Positions 52,036 to 61,847 are shown, counted from the first letter of the stretch. The stretch: DNA of 64,000 nucleotides from Frigoribacterium sp. JB110 (GCF_900163665.1 NZ_FUIA01000020.1:1-64000), one strand, 5' to 3'. Made by a program: numbers and translations. The notes: generated by a model from the letters alone, not told the origin.

Positions 52036-53313
52036 ATGGCGAAACCGAAGCAGGCGAAGGCCCCGGATGATCCGGGCGCCGACCTCGCCCTGCCCCGACC
52101 GCCCGGCGCCATCCGGCGCTGGCTCGACCGCCACCCCCGAGCCGTCGACTGGACGATCGCGGTCGTCTGCCAGGCGCCGCTGCTGGTCATCGCAATCGTG
52201 CTGCCGGCAACCGGCACGGCGGGCGCACTCGACGTCGCCTGGGCGCTGATCACCGTCGCCGTCGGGTTCACGGCACTGCTGCTGCGCCGACGCTTCCCGC
52301 TCGAAGGTGTCATCGCCGTCACCATCCTGCCCCTGGTCGGAACTCTCCTGCCGCTGACCAACGACGCCAGCGGCTGGATCGACGTATACGTGCTGCTGTA
52401 CTCGCTCGGCGTGCACTCGACGACGCGCCGGATGTGGATCGGCTACGGCATCGCAGCGCTGGGCGCGATCATCACGGCCGTCATCGTCCAGCTCGGCGTC
52501 GGCGAGAACCCTCTTGTTCCCGCAGGGGTCGGCATCCCGATGCTGATCTTCTACCTCGTGCCCACGCTGCTCGGCATGTCGGTCGGCGGCCGCCGCCGCT
52601 ACATCGCGGCGATCATCGCCAGGGCGGAGGACCTCGCCCGCGAACGCGATCAGCGCGCCAAGCTCGCCGTCACCGAGGAGCGCGCCCGTGTCGCTCGCGA
52701 GATGCACGACATCGTCTCCCACGGCCTCACGGTGATGGTCACGCTGTCGGAGGGAGCCGCCGCGCAGGCCGAAGCCGGTGCGCAGGGCGCTCCTGATGCC
52801 ATGCGCCGGGTCGCTTCCGCCGGCAGGGATGCTCTTGCGGACATGCGCCGCCTGCTCGGCCTTCTCCGCGACCCTGATGCACCGGCCGACCTGGCGCCGC
52901 AGCCGACGGCGAACGATGTGGACGACCTGATCGAGGGGTTCCGCGAGGCTGGCATGCCGGTCCGCTGGACGCATTCGGGCGCTCCTCTGCGCGCGGACGA
53001 CAGTGATCGCCCCGACATTCCACTGGCGGCATACAGAATCCTGCAGGAGGGCCTGACCAATGTGCTCCGGCACGCGCCCGGAACGCCGCACGTCGATGTG
53101 TCCGTCGACAACCACAGCGACGAGCTCGTCATCACGATCGAGAACGCCCGCCCTGACCGAAGAGTCGCCAGTGAGCAGGAGATGCGCGGCGCCGGCCGCG
53201 GACTCATCGGCGCTCGTGAGCGGGCGGCGCTGCACGGCGGCACCGTCGAGGCCGGCCCCACGCCGCGGGGCGGGTGGCGCCTGCGCGCCGTACTGAGAAA
53301 GGACATGCCGTGA
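52036..53313 (+). CDS. sensor histidine kinase, NarL-type partner (HisKA_3)
   Basis: 425 residues: cytosolic start, about six membrane spans (45-190), then a dimerisation domain with phospho-acceptor His224 in REMHDIVSHG and an ATPase domain (YRILQEGLTNVLRHAP; GRGLIGARERA as G box). No extracellular sensor of size, as in intramembrane-sensing kinases paired with ABC exporters. The stop overlaps the regulator's GTG start. ATG 52036 has an AGGTCGAGG-like sequence and a plausible leaderless promoter. Confidence 0.9.
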   Translation: MAKPKQAKAPDDPGADLALPRPPGAIRRWLDRHPRAVDWTIAVVCQAPLLVIAIVLPATGTAGALDVAWALITVAVGFTALLLRRRFPLEGVIAVTILPLVGTLLPLTNDASGWIDVYVLLYSLGVHSTTRRMWIGYGIAALGAIITAVIVQLGVGENPLVPAGVGIPMLIFYLVPTLLGMSVGGRRRYIAAIIARAEDLARERDQRAKLAVTEERARVAREMHDIVSHGLTVMVTLSEGAAAQAEAGAQGAPDAMRRVASAGRDALADMRRLLGLLRDPDAPADLAPQPTANDVDDLIEGFREAGMPVRWTHSGAPLRADDSDRPDIPLAAYRILQEGLTNVLRHAPGTPHVDVSVDNHSDELVITIENARPDRRVASEQEMRGAGRGLIGARERAALHGGTVEAGPTPRGGWRLRAVLRKDMP

Positions 53314-54047
53314 ACGACATGGAAGCTGCGTCGACGCCGATCCGCGTTGCCATCGCCGATGATCAGGAGCTCATCCGGATGGGCCTGAGAATGGTGCTCG
53401 ACGTGCATCCGGACATCGAGGTGGTCGCGGAGGCCGAGAACGGTGCGGAGGCGACGCGTCTCGACCCGGCAGCGATCGATGTCATCCTGATGGATGTCCG
53501 GATGCCCGGGCTGGACGGCATCGCGGCGACGGAGCAGATCGTCGGTCGGCCGGATGCTCCGCGCATCCTGGTGCTGACGACGTTCGATCTCGACGAATAT
53601 GCCTTCGCGGCCATACGTGCGGGAGCCAGCGGGTTCCTGCTCAAAGATGCCCGTCCTGAGGAGCTGCTCAGCGCCATCCGGTCCGTGCATTCCGGCGACG
53701 CGGCACTCGCCCCCAGCGTGACGCGCAAGCTGATGCAGCGCTTCGCCGGCGGGCCCGCCGAGCCGACCGTGCCGTCCGCTCAGCGCAGTCCCGTCGTCTC
53801 GGCACCGGACGACCCCACGGGGAACGCCCCGCACGTCGCCGCACTCGCTGCTCTCACCCCGCGCGAGCGCGAGATTCTCACCGCCATCGCCGAGGGCCTG
53901 TCGAACGACGAACTGGCCGAGCGATTCTTCCTGTCGTCGTCGACGATCAAGACCCACATCGGCCGGCTGCTGCACAAGCTCGGAGCCCGCGACCGCGTGC
54001 ACCTCGTCATCCTCGCCTACGAGGCCGGCCTCACTGGCAGCGCCTAG
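53310..54047 (+). CDS. NarL/FixJ-family response regulator
   Basis: 245 residues: receiver domain with acidic pair in IADDQE, phospho-acceptor Asp62 in LMDVRMPGLDG and Lys in LLKDARPEE, a linker of about 45 residues, and a LuxR-type HTH (LTPREREILTAIAEGLSNDE; SSSTIKTHIGRLLHKLGARD). Co-translated with the kinase (GTGA). Probably switches on the ABC exporter upstream. Its stop is followed three bases later by a hexanucleotide repeat. Confidence 0.92.
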   Translation: MNDMEAASTPIRVAIADDQELIRMGLRMVLDVHPDIEVVAEAENGAEATRLDPAAIDVILMDVRMPGLDGIAATEQIVGRPDAPRILVLTTFDLDEYAFAAIRAGASGFLLKDARPEELLSAIRSVHSGDAALAPSVTRKLMQRFAGGPAEPTVPSAQRSPVVSAPDDPTGNAPHVAALAALTPREREILTAIAEGLSNDELAERFFLSSSTIKTHIGRLLHKLGARDRVHLVILAYEAGLTGSA

Positions 54048-54048
54048 C

Positions 54049-54924
<876 letters not shown>

Positions 54925-55063
54925 GCAGACTCCTGGGCGTTCGGGATGAGGCGCCCCCAGTCTTGCGCACTTTCGCCAGCTCGCGGCTTCGGCGCAGCGG
55001 CCGGGCGGCGGAGGTGCCGCGCTGCAGCGCTTCGCGGCTCGACCGTCCACGGCGCACCTTCCC

Positions 55064-55098
55064 CTGGTCCAGACCGTGCACGGCGGCACCTCTACACT
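55064..55098 (+). promoter_or_regulatory. dre-like box and -10 of the GntR gene
   Basis: CTGGTCCAGACCGT (55064-55077) resembles the DasR box; TACACT (55093-55098) follows, seven bases before ATG 55106. Suggests autoregulation. Confidence 0.55.
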
Positions 55099-55105
55099 GA
55101 CCAGG

Positions 55106-55813
55106 ATGACCGCGCCTCCCTCAGGATCGACGACGACCCGCCTCCGAGAGATCGTGACGACGGTCGCACCGGGCGAGCTGCTGCCATCGGAGCGCACGCT
55201 CGCCGCACAGCTGGGCGTCGCCCGCATGACCGTCCGCTCGGCGATCGAGGCGCTCGCCCGCGAGGGGCTGGTGCGCACGCGGCCCGGTGTGGGCACAGAG
55301 CGCCTGCCGGCCGCCGTGCGCTTGAGCGTCGGACTGCGCTCGTTCGCGGGGGCTGTGCGCGAGCACGGGCTGCAGCCGAGCTCACGGCTGCTGCATCTCG
55401 CTGACGACACCGAACGCCCCCGCGAGGTGGGCAGCTGGTTCGGGCTCGCCGACGATGAACCGCTGGTGCACCTGCGGCGCATCCGGCTCGGCGACGATCA
55501 TCCGCTCGCGCTCGAAGAGACCTGGCTCTCCCCCGACCTGGTGCCGGATCTCGACCGAGACCTCGCGATCGGCAGCCTCTACGACCTGTTCGCACAGCGC
55601 GAGCTGAGGCCGACCGACGGTGTGGAGCTGGTCACGGCCTCGCTGCCGAACCAGGCGGAGATCGACGGCCTGGGCGTCTCCATCACGCTCCCCGTGCTGC
55701 GTCTCACGCGCCAGGCCTTCGTCGGCACGACCCCACTGGAGTTCGCTCGGGTCACCTTCCCCGCCGACCAGTACGAGCTCTCCTTCCCCCTCACCACGGC
55801 AACGGCTCGCTGA
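55106..55813 (+). CDS. GntR/HutC-family regulator, DasR/NagR-like
   Basis: 235-residue HutC-type regulator: wHTH (ELLPSERTLAAQLGVARMTV, AREGLVRTRPGVGTE) and a UTRA effector domain (VHLRRIRLGDDHPLALEETW). DasR/NagR-type members repress GlcNAc uptake genes and respond to amino-sugar phosphates. Near-consensus dre boxes lie before this gene and before the PTS gene, supporting that identity. ATG at 55106 is favoured over a GTG/ATG ten codons earlier. Confidence 0.85.
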   Translation: MTAPPSGSTTTRLREIVTTVAPGELLPSERTLAAQLGVARMTVRSAIEALAREGLVRTRPGVGTERLPAAVRLSVGLRSFAGAVREHGLQPSSRLLHLADDTERPREVGSWFGLADDEPLVHLRRIRLGDDHPLALEETWLSPDLVPDLDRDLAIGSLYDLFAQRELRPTDGVELVTASLPNQAEIDGLGVSITLPVLRLTRQAFVGTTPLEFARVTFPADQYELSFPLTTATAR

Positions 55814-55860
55814 GCGCGCGGAGCCGCGCCGCTGACACACACGGCGAGCCGCCCCCCGAT

Positions 55861-55896
55861 GCTGGTCTAGACCAGCACGCGGTATCGGTGTACGCT
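55861..55896 (+). promoter_or_regulatory. perfect dre box and promoter of the PTS gene
   Basis: GCTGGTCTAGACCAGC (55861-55876) is a perfect 16-bp palindrome matching the DasR consensus core TGGTCTAGACCA. A -35-like TAGACC inside it and TACGCT (55891-55896) are 17 bp apart, so binding would block transcription. Confidence 0.85.
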
Positions 55897-55933
55897 CTGC
55901 CCAGTCCTCTTCCCCATCGACGGAGATGCAACC

Positions 55934-57835
55934 ATGAAATTCTTCCAACGGCTCGGCAGGTCACTCATGCTGCCCGTCGCCGTGCTCCCCGTGGCAGCGA
56001 TCCTGCGCGGCATCGGATACTGGATCGAGACCGCGGCCGGTGATGCCAACCTCGTCTCGGCGATCTTCTCCACGGCAGGCGGCGCGCTGCTCGACAACCT
56101 CGCGCTGCTGTTCGCGATCGGTGTATCGATCGGAATGGCCTCGAAGACCGACGGCACCTCGGCGCTGGCCGGCCTCGTATCGTGGCTCGTCATCACGTCG
56201 ATGCTCAATCCGGATGCGGTCGCCGTGTTCCAGGGCATCGAAGTCGACGCCGTCAACCCGGCGTTCGGCAACATCGAGAACGCGTTCATCGGCATCCTCG
56301 CCGGTCTGATCGGCGCCGTATGCTACGACCGATTCAAGAACGTCAAGCTGCCAGACTGGCTGTCGTTCTTCTCCGGCAAGCGGTCAGTGGCGATCGTCAC
56401 GGCCGGCGCCTCACTCGTGGTCGCACTCGTGCTCTACTTCCTCTGGCCGTTCGTCTACGGCGGGCTGGTCGGCTTCGGCGAGTGGATCGTCACCCTCGGC
56501 CCCGTCGGCGCCGGGATCTACGGTTTCCTGAACCGCCTGCTCATCCCGCTCGGCCTGCACCACGCGCTCAACTCGGTGTTCTGGTTCGATGTCGCCGGCA
56601 TCAACGACCTGAACAACTTCCTCAACGACACCGGCACCTACGGCGTCACCGGCCAGTACATGACCGGCTTCTTCCCGATCATGATGTTCGGCCTTCCCGG
56701 CGCCGCGCTGGCGATGTACGTCACCGCGAAGACCAAGCGCAAGAAGATCGTCGCGGGCATCCTGCTCTCATCGGCCGTGTCGTCGTTCTTCGTCGGCGTG
56801 ACCGAGCCGCTGGAGTTCGCGTTCATGTTCCTCGCGCCATGGCTGTACGTGGTGCACGCGGTGTTCACGGGCATCTCGATGGCGATCACGACGATCCTGC
56901 CGGTGAGGAGCGGCTTCGGCTTCTCCGGCGGCTTCATCGACCTCGTGCTCAGCTGGGTGAATCCGCTCGCCCAGAACCCGTGGGTCATCTTCATCATGGG
57001 CGTGGTGTGGTTCGCGATCTACTTCTTCGTCTTCCGCTGGATCATCCTGAGGTTCCGTCTGAAGACCCCAGGCCGCGAGGACGACGACGAGTTCAGCGAC
57101 GGGCCCGTCGACACGACGGACAACGGCTACCTCACCACGGGCGCCGCGTTCATCACCGCTCTCGGCGGCAAGGAGAACATCGTCGAGCTCGACAACTGCG
57201 CCACACGGCTCCGGATGGAGATCGGCGACGTTGCGAAGGTCGACGAGGCCGCGCTCAAGCGGGCCGGCGCCACGGGCACGATGAAGCCCGGCGGGCACTC
57301 GGTCCAGGTGATCTACGGCCTCAACGTGCAGTTCGTGAAGGACGCGATGGAGCTCGTCATGGCAGGCGCGGAGGTGCCTGACACGCCTGGTCCCGCAGCG
57401 GACGGCGCCGTGGCAGTCGCCGCTCCCCCGCGCGCGATCGTGCTCAAGCAGCCCATCGCCGGCGCGATGGTGCCGCTGTCCGAGGTTCCGGATGAGGCGT
57501 TCGCGCAGGCCGCGTTCGGCCCGGGCATCGCCGTCGAACCGACGGGCGACACGATCGTCGCCCCCGGCCCGGGACGCGTCGAGTCGATGTTCCCGACCGG
57601 CCACGCCATCGGTCTCGCCCTCGATGACGGCACCGAGGTGCTCATCCACGTCGGCATCGACACGGTCGAGATGGCCGGCGACGGCTTCGAGACCCTGGTC
57701 GAGCAGGGCGACATCGTCGACGAGGGAACACCCCTCGTGCGCGTCGACCTCGCCAAGGTGCGCGCGGCGGGCCATCCCACCGTCACCCCCATCGTCGTGC
57801 TGAACGCCCCGGATGCCGTGGTCGGCCTGCGCTGA
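55934..57835 (+). CDS. PTS permease EIICBA, N-acetylglucosamine/glucose type
   Basis: 633-residue fused phosphotransferase permease. EIIC membrane domain about 1-375 (FLNRLLIPLGLHHALNSVFW, GVTEPLEFAFMFLAPWLY), EIIB about 400-475 with phospho-Cys422 in ELDNCATRLRME, EIIA about 490-633 with phospho-His572 in LIHVGIDTVEM. The C-B-A order matches NagE. A DasR-type box in the promoter and the adjacent GntR gene make N-acetylglucosamine the best substrate guess; glucose is the alternative. No dedicated EI/HPr or NagA/NagB in the window; a NagD-like phosphatase and ROK kinase are 1-3 kb away. Confidence 0.9.
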   Translation: MKFFQRLGRSLMLPVAVLPVAAILRGIGYWIETAAGDANLVSAIFSTAGGALLDNLALLFAIGVSIGMASKTDGTSALAGLVSWLVITSMLNPDAVAVFQGIEVDAVNPAFGNIENAFIGILAGLIGAVCYDRFKNVKLPDWLSFFSGKRSVAIVTAGASLVVALVLYFLWPFVYGGLVGFGEWIVTLGPVGAGIYGFLNRLLIPLGLHHALNSVFWFDVAGINDLNNFLNDTGTYGVTGQYMTGFFPIMMFGLPGAALAMYVTAKTKRKKIVAGILLSSAVSSFFVGVTEPLEFAFMFLAPWLYVVHAVFTGISMAITTILPVRSGFGFSGGFIDLVLSWVNPLAQNPWVIFIMGVVWFAIYFFVFRWIILRFRLKTPGREDDDEFSDGPVDTTDNGYLTTGAAFITALGGKENIVELDNCATRLRMEIGDVAKVDEAALKRAGATGTMKPGGHSVQVIYGLNVQFVKDAMELVMAGAEVPDTPGPAADGAVAVAAPPRAIVLKQPIAGAMVPLSEVPDEAFAQAAFGPGIAVEPTGDTIVAPGPGRVESMFPTGHAIGLALDDGTEVLIHVGIDTVEMAGDGFETLVEQGDIVDEGTPLVRVDLAKVRAAGHPTVTPIVVLNAPDAVVGLR

Positions 57836-57848
57836 TCACCTCACCCGA

Positions 57849-57910
57849 CCGTTCCGGTGTCGGAGATCGACCTCGATCCGCGTGTGAAGGTCGATTTCCG
57901 ACACCGGAGC
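57849..57910. repeat. 62-bp palindromic element, copy 2 (between convergent stops)
   Basis: Left arm starts CCGTTCCGGTGTCGGAGATC; right arm ends GATTTCCGACACCGGAGC; about 22 of 24 arm positions pair. It begins 14 nt after the PTS stop and 20 nt from the opposing SDR stop, so it can end transcription from both sides. Confidence 0.8.
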
Positions 57911-57929
57911 TGCAAGTGCCCACGGCGAG

Positions 57930-58916
57930 TCAGCGGCGCGTGCGCGCGGCCTTGGCGAACGGCCAATGCACGCCGGTGAGCTCCTCGCACCGCTCCCACA
58001 CGCGTTCGCGCACGTCGGGGTCGTTCGACGTTCCCGACGGCTTGACGCGCACGGGTGCGCCGCGAGTGAGGAACTTCGGTCCGATGAACTCGCCGCCTGT
58101 CACATCCGAGTCGATCAGCGCCCGCACCGGAGCCCAGGCTCCGTGCTGCTTGCTCTGCGCGATGGGCGCCTGCATCCCGTCGCGCAGACGCTTCCACCGG
58201 CTCGGCTGGTTCACGCCGGCGACCACAGGGCTGCGTCCGCCGATCGAGTACCCGGGGTGGGCGAGCACGCTGTCGACTGGGACGCCCGCTTCACGAAGAC
58301 GTGCGTTCGCCTCCAGCGCCAGCGACTGCACGACGACCTTCGACTGCACGTACGCCTTCCATGCGGCATAGCTCTTCTCGAGTTGGATGTCCTTCGGCTC
58401 GTACGTGCCCATCCGGGTCGACATGCTGCCGAGCCACACCATCCGGGCAGTGTGCGCACCGGAGGCCGCCTTCGCAAGCGTGGTGAGCAGTTCGCCGGCG
58501 AGCACGAAGTGGCCGAGCGCGTTCGTGGCGAGCACGAGTTCGCGCCCGTCACGGGTGATCCGGCGCCGTCGCGGGGTGTGCACGATGCCCGCGTTCAGCA
58601 GCACGCCGTCGAGCTTCTGGCGGGAGAAGACCCCGCCCTTCAGCGACGCGGCCGCCGACCGCACCGATCCGGGGTTGGCGACGTCGAGGATCAGCGTCTC
58701 GACCGATGCACCTGGCACCCTCGCCTCGATCGCATCGTGCGCCGCGTGCAGCCGGTTCGGATGCCGCCCGCTCATCACGACGTGGGCGCCGGCGCGCGCC
58801 AGCTGCTCGCTCGCGAAGTACCCCAGGCCCGCGTTCGCCCCGGTGATGAGATAGGTGCGCCCCTTCAGATCGGGAAGGCGCAGCGGATCCCACGATTGGC
58901 GCGGGCGAGCGTTCAC
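57930..58916 (-). CDS. short-chain dehydrogenase/reductase
   Basis: 328-residue SDR with NAD(P)-binding LITGANAGLGYFASEQLA, LNAGIV, and catalytic YVQSK preceded by the Ser in LGSMS. The C-terminal extension of about 80 residues resembles retinol-dehydrogenase-like SDRs common in actinobacteria. GTG at 58916 follows TATGGT by six bases, so a longer frame from 58976 is not needed. Substrate unknown. Confidence 0.85.
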   Translation of the reverse strand: MNARPRQSWDPLRLPDLKGRTYLITGANAGLGYFASEQLARAGAHVVMSGRHPNRLHAAHDAIEARVPGASVETLILDVANPGSVRSAAASLKGGVFSRQKLDGVLLNAGIVHTPRRRRITRDGRELVLATNALGHFVLAGELLTTLAKAASGAHTARMVWLGSMSTRMGTYEPKDIQLEKSYAAWKAYVQSKVVVQSLALEANARLREAGVPVDSVLAHPGYSIGGRSPVVAGVNQPSRWKRLRDGMQAPIAQSKQHGAWAPVRALIDSDVTGGEFIGPKFLTRGAPVRVKPSGTSNDPDVRERVWERCEELTGVHWPFAKAARTRR

Positions 58917-58922
58917 GCGTTG

Positions 58923-58928
58923 ACCATA
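58923..58928 (-). promoter_or_regulatory. -10 hexamer of the SDR gene
   Basis: TATGGT on the minus strand, six bases before GTG 58916. Confidence 0.45.
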
Positions 58929-59037
58929 TCGCCGAATCTCTCGGAAACCCGCCCGGCGCGGCGCAGACGCGCACAATAAGGGGCCCGTCGTCCAGACCGC
59001 AGGCCAAGCGGCCCAGGCGGGACTGTGGTCCGGCCTC

Positions 59038-59043
59038 TAAGCT
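59038..59043 (+). promoter_or_regulatory. -10 hexamer of the NagD-like gene
   Basis: TAAGCT, six bases before ATG 59050. Confidence 0.5.
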
Positions 59044-59049
59044 GGCCGC

Positions 59050-59868
59050 ATGACGCGACGCGATGATATCGAGTGCTGGCTCACCGACATGGACGGCGTG
59101 CTCGTGCACGAGGAGTCCGCGATTGCCGGTGCACCCGCACTGCTCGAGCAGTGGCGCGCGACGGGCACCCCGTTCCTCGTGCTCACCAACAACTCCATCT
59201 TCACGCCGCGCGATCTGTCTGCCAGGCTCCGCTCATCCGGAATCGAGGTGCCGGAGGAGAACATCTGGACCTCGGCGCTGGCCACTGCAGCGTTCCTCAA
59301 GCAGCAGAACCCCGGCGGCACGGCCTTCGTGATCGGTGAAGCCGGCATCCTCACGGCGCTGCACGAGGCGGGGTTCATCATGACCGAGACGAACCCCGAC
59401 TACGTCGTCGTCGGCGAGACCCGCAACTACTCGTTCGAAGCACTCACCAAGGCCGTGCGATTCATCAACGACGGAGCGCGGTTCATCTCGACGAACCCGG
59501 ATGCCACCGGCCCGAGCAAGCACGGGGTGCTGCCGGCGACGGGCGCCATCAACGCGCTGATCACGAAGGCCACCGGGCGCGAGCCCTACATCGTCGGCAA
59601 GCCGAACCCGATGATGTTCCGCTCTGCACTGAACCGCATCGGCGCCCACAGCGAGACGACGGGCATGATCGGCGACCGGATGGACACCGACATCGTCGCC
59701 GGCATCGAGGCCGGACTGCACACCGTGCTGGTGATGACCGGCATCAGCGACGAGTCCTCGATCTCGCGCTACCCGTTCCGACCCGACGAGATCGTCTCCT
59801 CCGTCGCCGAGCTCGTCGACGCCGAGACCCAGGGCGAGGGCGAAGCCGAACTCACCTCGGGAGTCTGA
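59050..59868 (+). CDS. HAD-IIA phosphatase, NagD-like
   Basis: 272 residues of the NagD/PGP subclass: nucleophile Asp13 and Asp15 in WLTDMDGVLVH, FLVLTNNS, the conserved lysine in VGKPNPMMF and GDRMDTDIVAG. Dephosphorylates nucleotides or sugar phosphates such as glucosamine-6-phosphate; proximity to a GlcNAc-type PTS is suggestive only. Two tiny membrane-protein genes follow within 5 bp of each other. Confidence 0.9.
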   Translation: MTRRDDIECWLTDMDGVLVHEESAIAGAPALLEQWRATGTPFLVLTNNSIFTPRDLSARLRSSGIEVPEENIWTSALATAAFLKQQNPGGTAFVIGEAGILTALHEAGFIMTETNPDYVVVGETRNYSFEALTKAVRFINDGARFISTNPDATGPSKHGVLPATGAINALITKATGREPYIVGKPNPMMFRSALNRIGAHSETTGMIGDRMDTDIVAGIEAGLHTVLVMTGISDESSISRYPFRPDEIVSSVAELVDAETQGEGEAELTSGV

Positions 59869-59873
59869 TCCGG

Positions 59874-59969
59874 ATGGAACGCGACCTGATCTTCGCCGTC
59901 GCCGTGCTGTGCATCGTCGGGGCAATGGTGGTGCTCGCCATGCACTGGTGGCGCGGGCGCGGGAAGTGA
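59874..59969 (+). CDS. 31-residue single-span membrane peptide
   Basis: ATG five bases after the NagD-like stop; a hydrophobic segment of about 20 residues (LIFAVAVLCIVGAMVVLAM) ends in HWWRGRGK, so it should insert with a basic cytosolic tail. Stop at 59967-59969, four bases before the next start, so the three genes form one transcript. Conservation cannot be judged from here. Confidence 0.55.
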   Translation: MERDLIFAVAVLCIVGAMVVLAMHWWRGRGK

Positions 59970-59973
59970 CGCG

Positions 59974-60174
59974 ATGACTGAGACTCGTTCCGTTGCGAAG
60001 CGGCTCACCGTCGCACTTCCGCTGCTCGGCGCGGCGCTCATTCTGTCGACCCTGTTCCTGCCGACTGATTTCGCGTCGACCGGCTGGGCACTCGGGGGAA
60101 TCTGCTTCGCCGTCGCACTGGTGTGCGCCGTCCGCGTCGTGCGGTCCGGACGACCCGCGCAGAGACGCCGCTGA
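59974..60174 (+). CDS. 66-residue two-span membrane protein
   Basis: Basic N-terminus, spans at about 12-29 and 36-55, very basic C-terminus (RSGRPAQRRR). Immediately follows the 31-residue gene. Unknown function; both may accompany the NagD-like enzyme only by transcription. Confidence 0.6.
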   Translation: MTETRSVAKRLTVALPLLGAALILSTLFLPTDFASTGWALGGICFAVALVCAVRVVRSGRPAQRRR

Positions 60175-60221
60175 GCACCGACCCTCTCAGCCTCCGGAGG
60201 GACTCACGTGCCCGTCGGCCG

Positions 60222-61139
60222 TCACAGCGCGAGCGCCGCCGCCCCCAGCAGCGGGCCGTCTCCGTGCAGCGCGCTGCGCACGATCGACACGCGGCGGGCG
60301 TAGTCGAGCGGGGCGCACGAGCGTAGCGACTCCCCCACCAGGTCGACGTAGTCAGGCGAGACGTGCGAGAAGCCGCCTCCGACCACGATCGTCTCGAGGT
60401 CGAGCAGAGTCGCGGCATCGGCGAATGCACGCCCGACGAGGGTCGCCGATCGCTCGACAGCGGCCACGGCCATCCGGTCGCCTGCGGCTGCCGAGCGCGC
60501 GAGATCCTCGCCCGTCTCGCCTGCCCAGCCCTGCGACTGCGCCCAGCGCACGATGTTCGGGCCGGACGCCAGCTGCTCGACCGTGGCCGCGTCCGCCTGG
60601 CCGCCTGGCAGGTCGTGCGTGGACACGTGGGTCTGCCCGATATGACCCGCATTGCCCGACCGACCGGTGACCGTTCGACCGTCGATCACGATTCCGCCGC
60701 CGATGCCCGTCGAGACGACGACGCTCATCGACGCGCTCGATCCCTGCGCCGCACCCCAGCGGTTCTCGGCGAGCGCAAGGCACGTGCCGTCCAGCCGCAG
60801 CGTGACCTCCGACCCGGACGAGACGATGCGTCGCACCACGGCGACGACCTCGAACCCGTGCGCCTGCGGCATGTTCACGGGGTAGATGGCACCGGAGGCG
60901 AAGTCGATCGGGCCCGCGCTGCCGATGCCGGTTCCGACGAAGATCGCGCCGTCCGGCACGTGCGCCAACGAGGTGCGCACGACCTGCTCGAAGGCGTCGG
61001 CAAGCGACTCAGGCGTGGAGTCGGGGCCGGTCGGCACGCGATTGCGACTGCTGGCGATGATCGCGCCTGATGCGTCGACCAGGGCGCCCTCGAGCTTCGT
61101 CCCGCCCAGGTCGAGCGCGAGCGCACAGTTCTCAGACAC
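60222..61139 (-). CDS. ROK-family sugar kinase without the zinc motif
   Basis: 305-residue ROK protein with phosphate-binding LALDLGGTKLEGALVD, VGTGIGSAGPIDF and STGIGGGIV. The GNAGHIG segment is present, but the family's cysteine-rich CxCGxxGCxE zinc motif right after it is replaced by GGQADAATVEQL. Likely a glucose or amino-sugar kinase; not a repressor, since no N-terminal HTH. GTG at 61139 stands 11 bp after the pyrE stop, so it is the second gene of that unit. Confidence 0.82.
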   Translation of the reverse strand: MSENCALALDLGGTKLEGALVDASGAIIASSRNRVPTGPDSTPESLADAFEQVVRTSLAHVPDGAIFVGTGIGSAGPIDFASGAIYPVNMPQAHGFEVVAVVRRIVSSGSEVTLRLDGTCLALAENRWGAAQGSSASMSVVVSTGIGGGIVIDGRTVTGRSGNAGHIGQTHVSTHDLPGGQADAATVEQLASGPNIVRWAQSQGWAGETGEDLARSAAAGDRMAVAAVERSATLVGRAFADAATLLDLETIVVGGGFSHVSPDYVDLVGESLRSCAPLDYARRVSIVRSALHGDGPLLGAAALAL

Positions 61140-61150
61140 CGTGACGCCGC

Positions 61151-61729
61151 TTACTGAGGCGCGAGGCCCAGGTCGTCGAGATCGATGGCGGCGCGCCATT
61201 CGAGGCCCTCCGCCTCGATCGCGGCCTGCGCGCCCGTCGCACGATCGACGATCACGGCGACTGCCGCCACCTCGGCGCCGACCCTGCGCAGAGCCTCAAC
61301 GGCCTTCAGCGCCGACTGGCCGGTGGTCGAGGTGTCCTCCAGCACGACGACGCGCTTGCCCTCGACGTCCGCCCCCTCGATCTGACGGCCGCGGCCGTGG
61401 TCCTTCGGCTCCTTGCGCACGACGAACGCGTCCAACGGGTCGTCGGTGCCAGCGGATGCGTGCATCACCGCGTTCGCGATCGGGTCGGCGCCCAGCGTGA
61501 GTCCCCCGACGGCGACGATTCCGTCGATGTCGTCGATGAGGTCGCTCATGATCCGGCCGATCGCCGGGGCGGCTCTGTGGTCGAGCGTGAGCTTGCGCAT
61601 ATCGACGTAGTACGTGGCCTTCTTGCCACTGGAGAGCGTGAAGTCGCCGTGGAAGACGGCCTCGTCCCGGATGAGGGAGATGAGGTTCTGACGGTCGGCT
61701 TCGAGCGCCGGCGTGGATGCGGTGGCCAT
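61151..61729 (-). CDS. pyrE: orotate phosphoribosyltransferase
   Basis: 192-residue PyrE converting orotate and PRPP to OMP in pyrimidine synthesis. FHGDFTLSSGKKATYYVDMR, VGGLTLGADPIANAV and the PRPP loop VVVLEDTSTTGQSAL are all present. ATG at 61729 follows TATGCT by seven bases, which excludes the longer reading from 61795. Confidence 0.93.
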   Translation of the reverse strand: MATASTPALEADRQNLISLIRDEAVFHGDFTLSSGKKATYYVDMRKLTLDHRAAPAIGRIMSDLIDDIDGIVAVGGLTLGADPIANAVMHASAGTDDPLDAFVVRKEPKDHGRGRQIEGADVEGKRVVVLEDTSTTGQSALKAVEALRRVGAEVAAVAVIVDRATGAQAAIEAEGLEWRAAIDLDDLGLAPQ

Positions 61730-61736
61730 GACTGCC

Positions 61737-61742
61737 AGCATA
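61737..61742 (-). promoter_or_regulatory. -10 hexamer of pyrE
   Basis: TATGCT on the minus strand, seven bases before ATG 61729. Confidence 0.5.
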
Positions 61743-61847
61743 TGAGAGCCCGCGGCACCGCGCGAAGCGCTCACCTGACGCGTTCTGTTCCCCATGGCCT
61801 CATCGGCCTACATCTTGCGTCAGGTGAACGGTGCGGGCACGGCGGCA

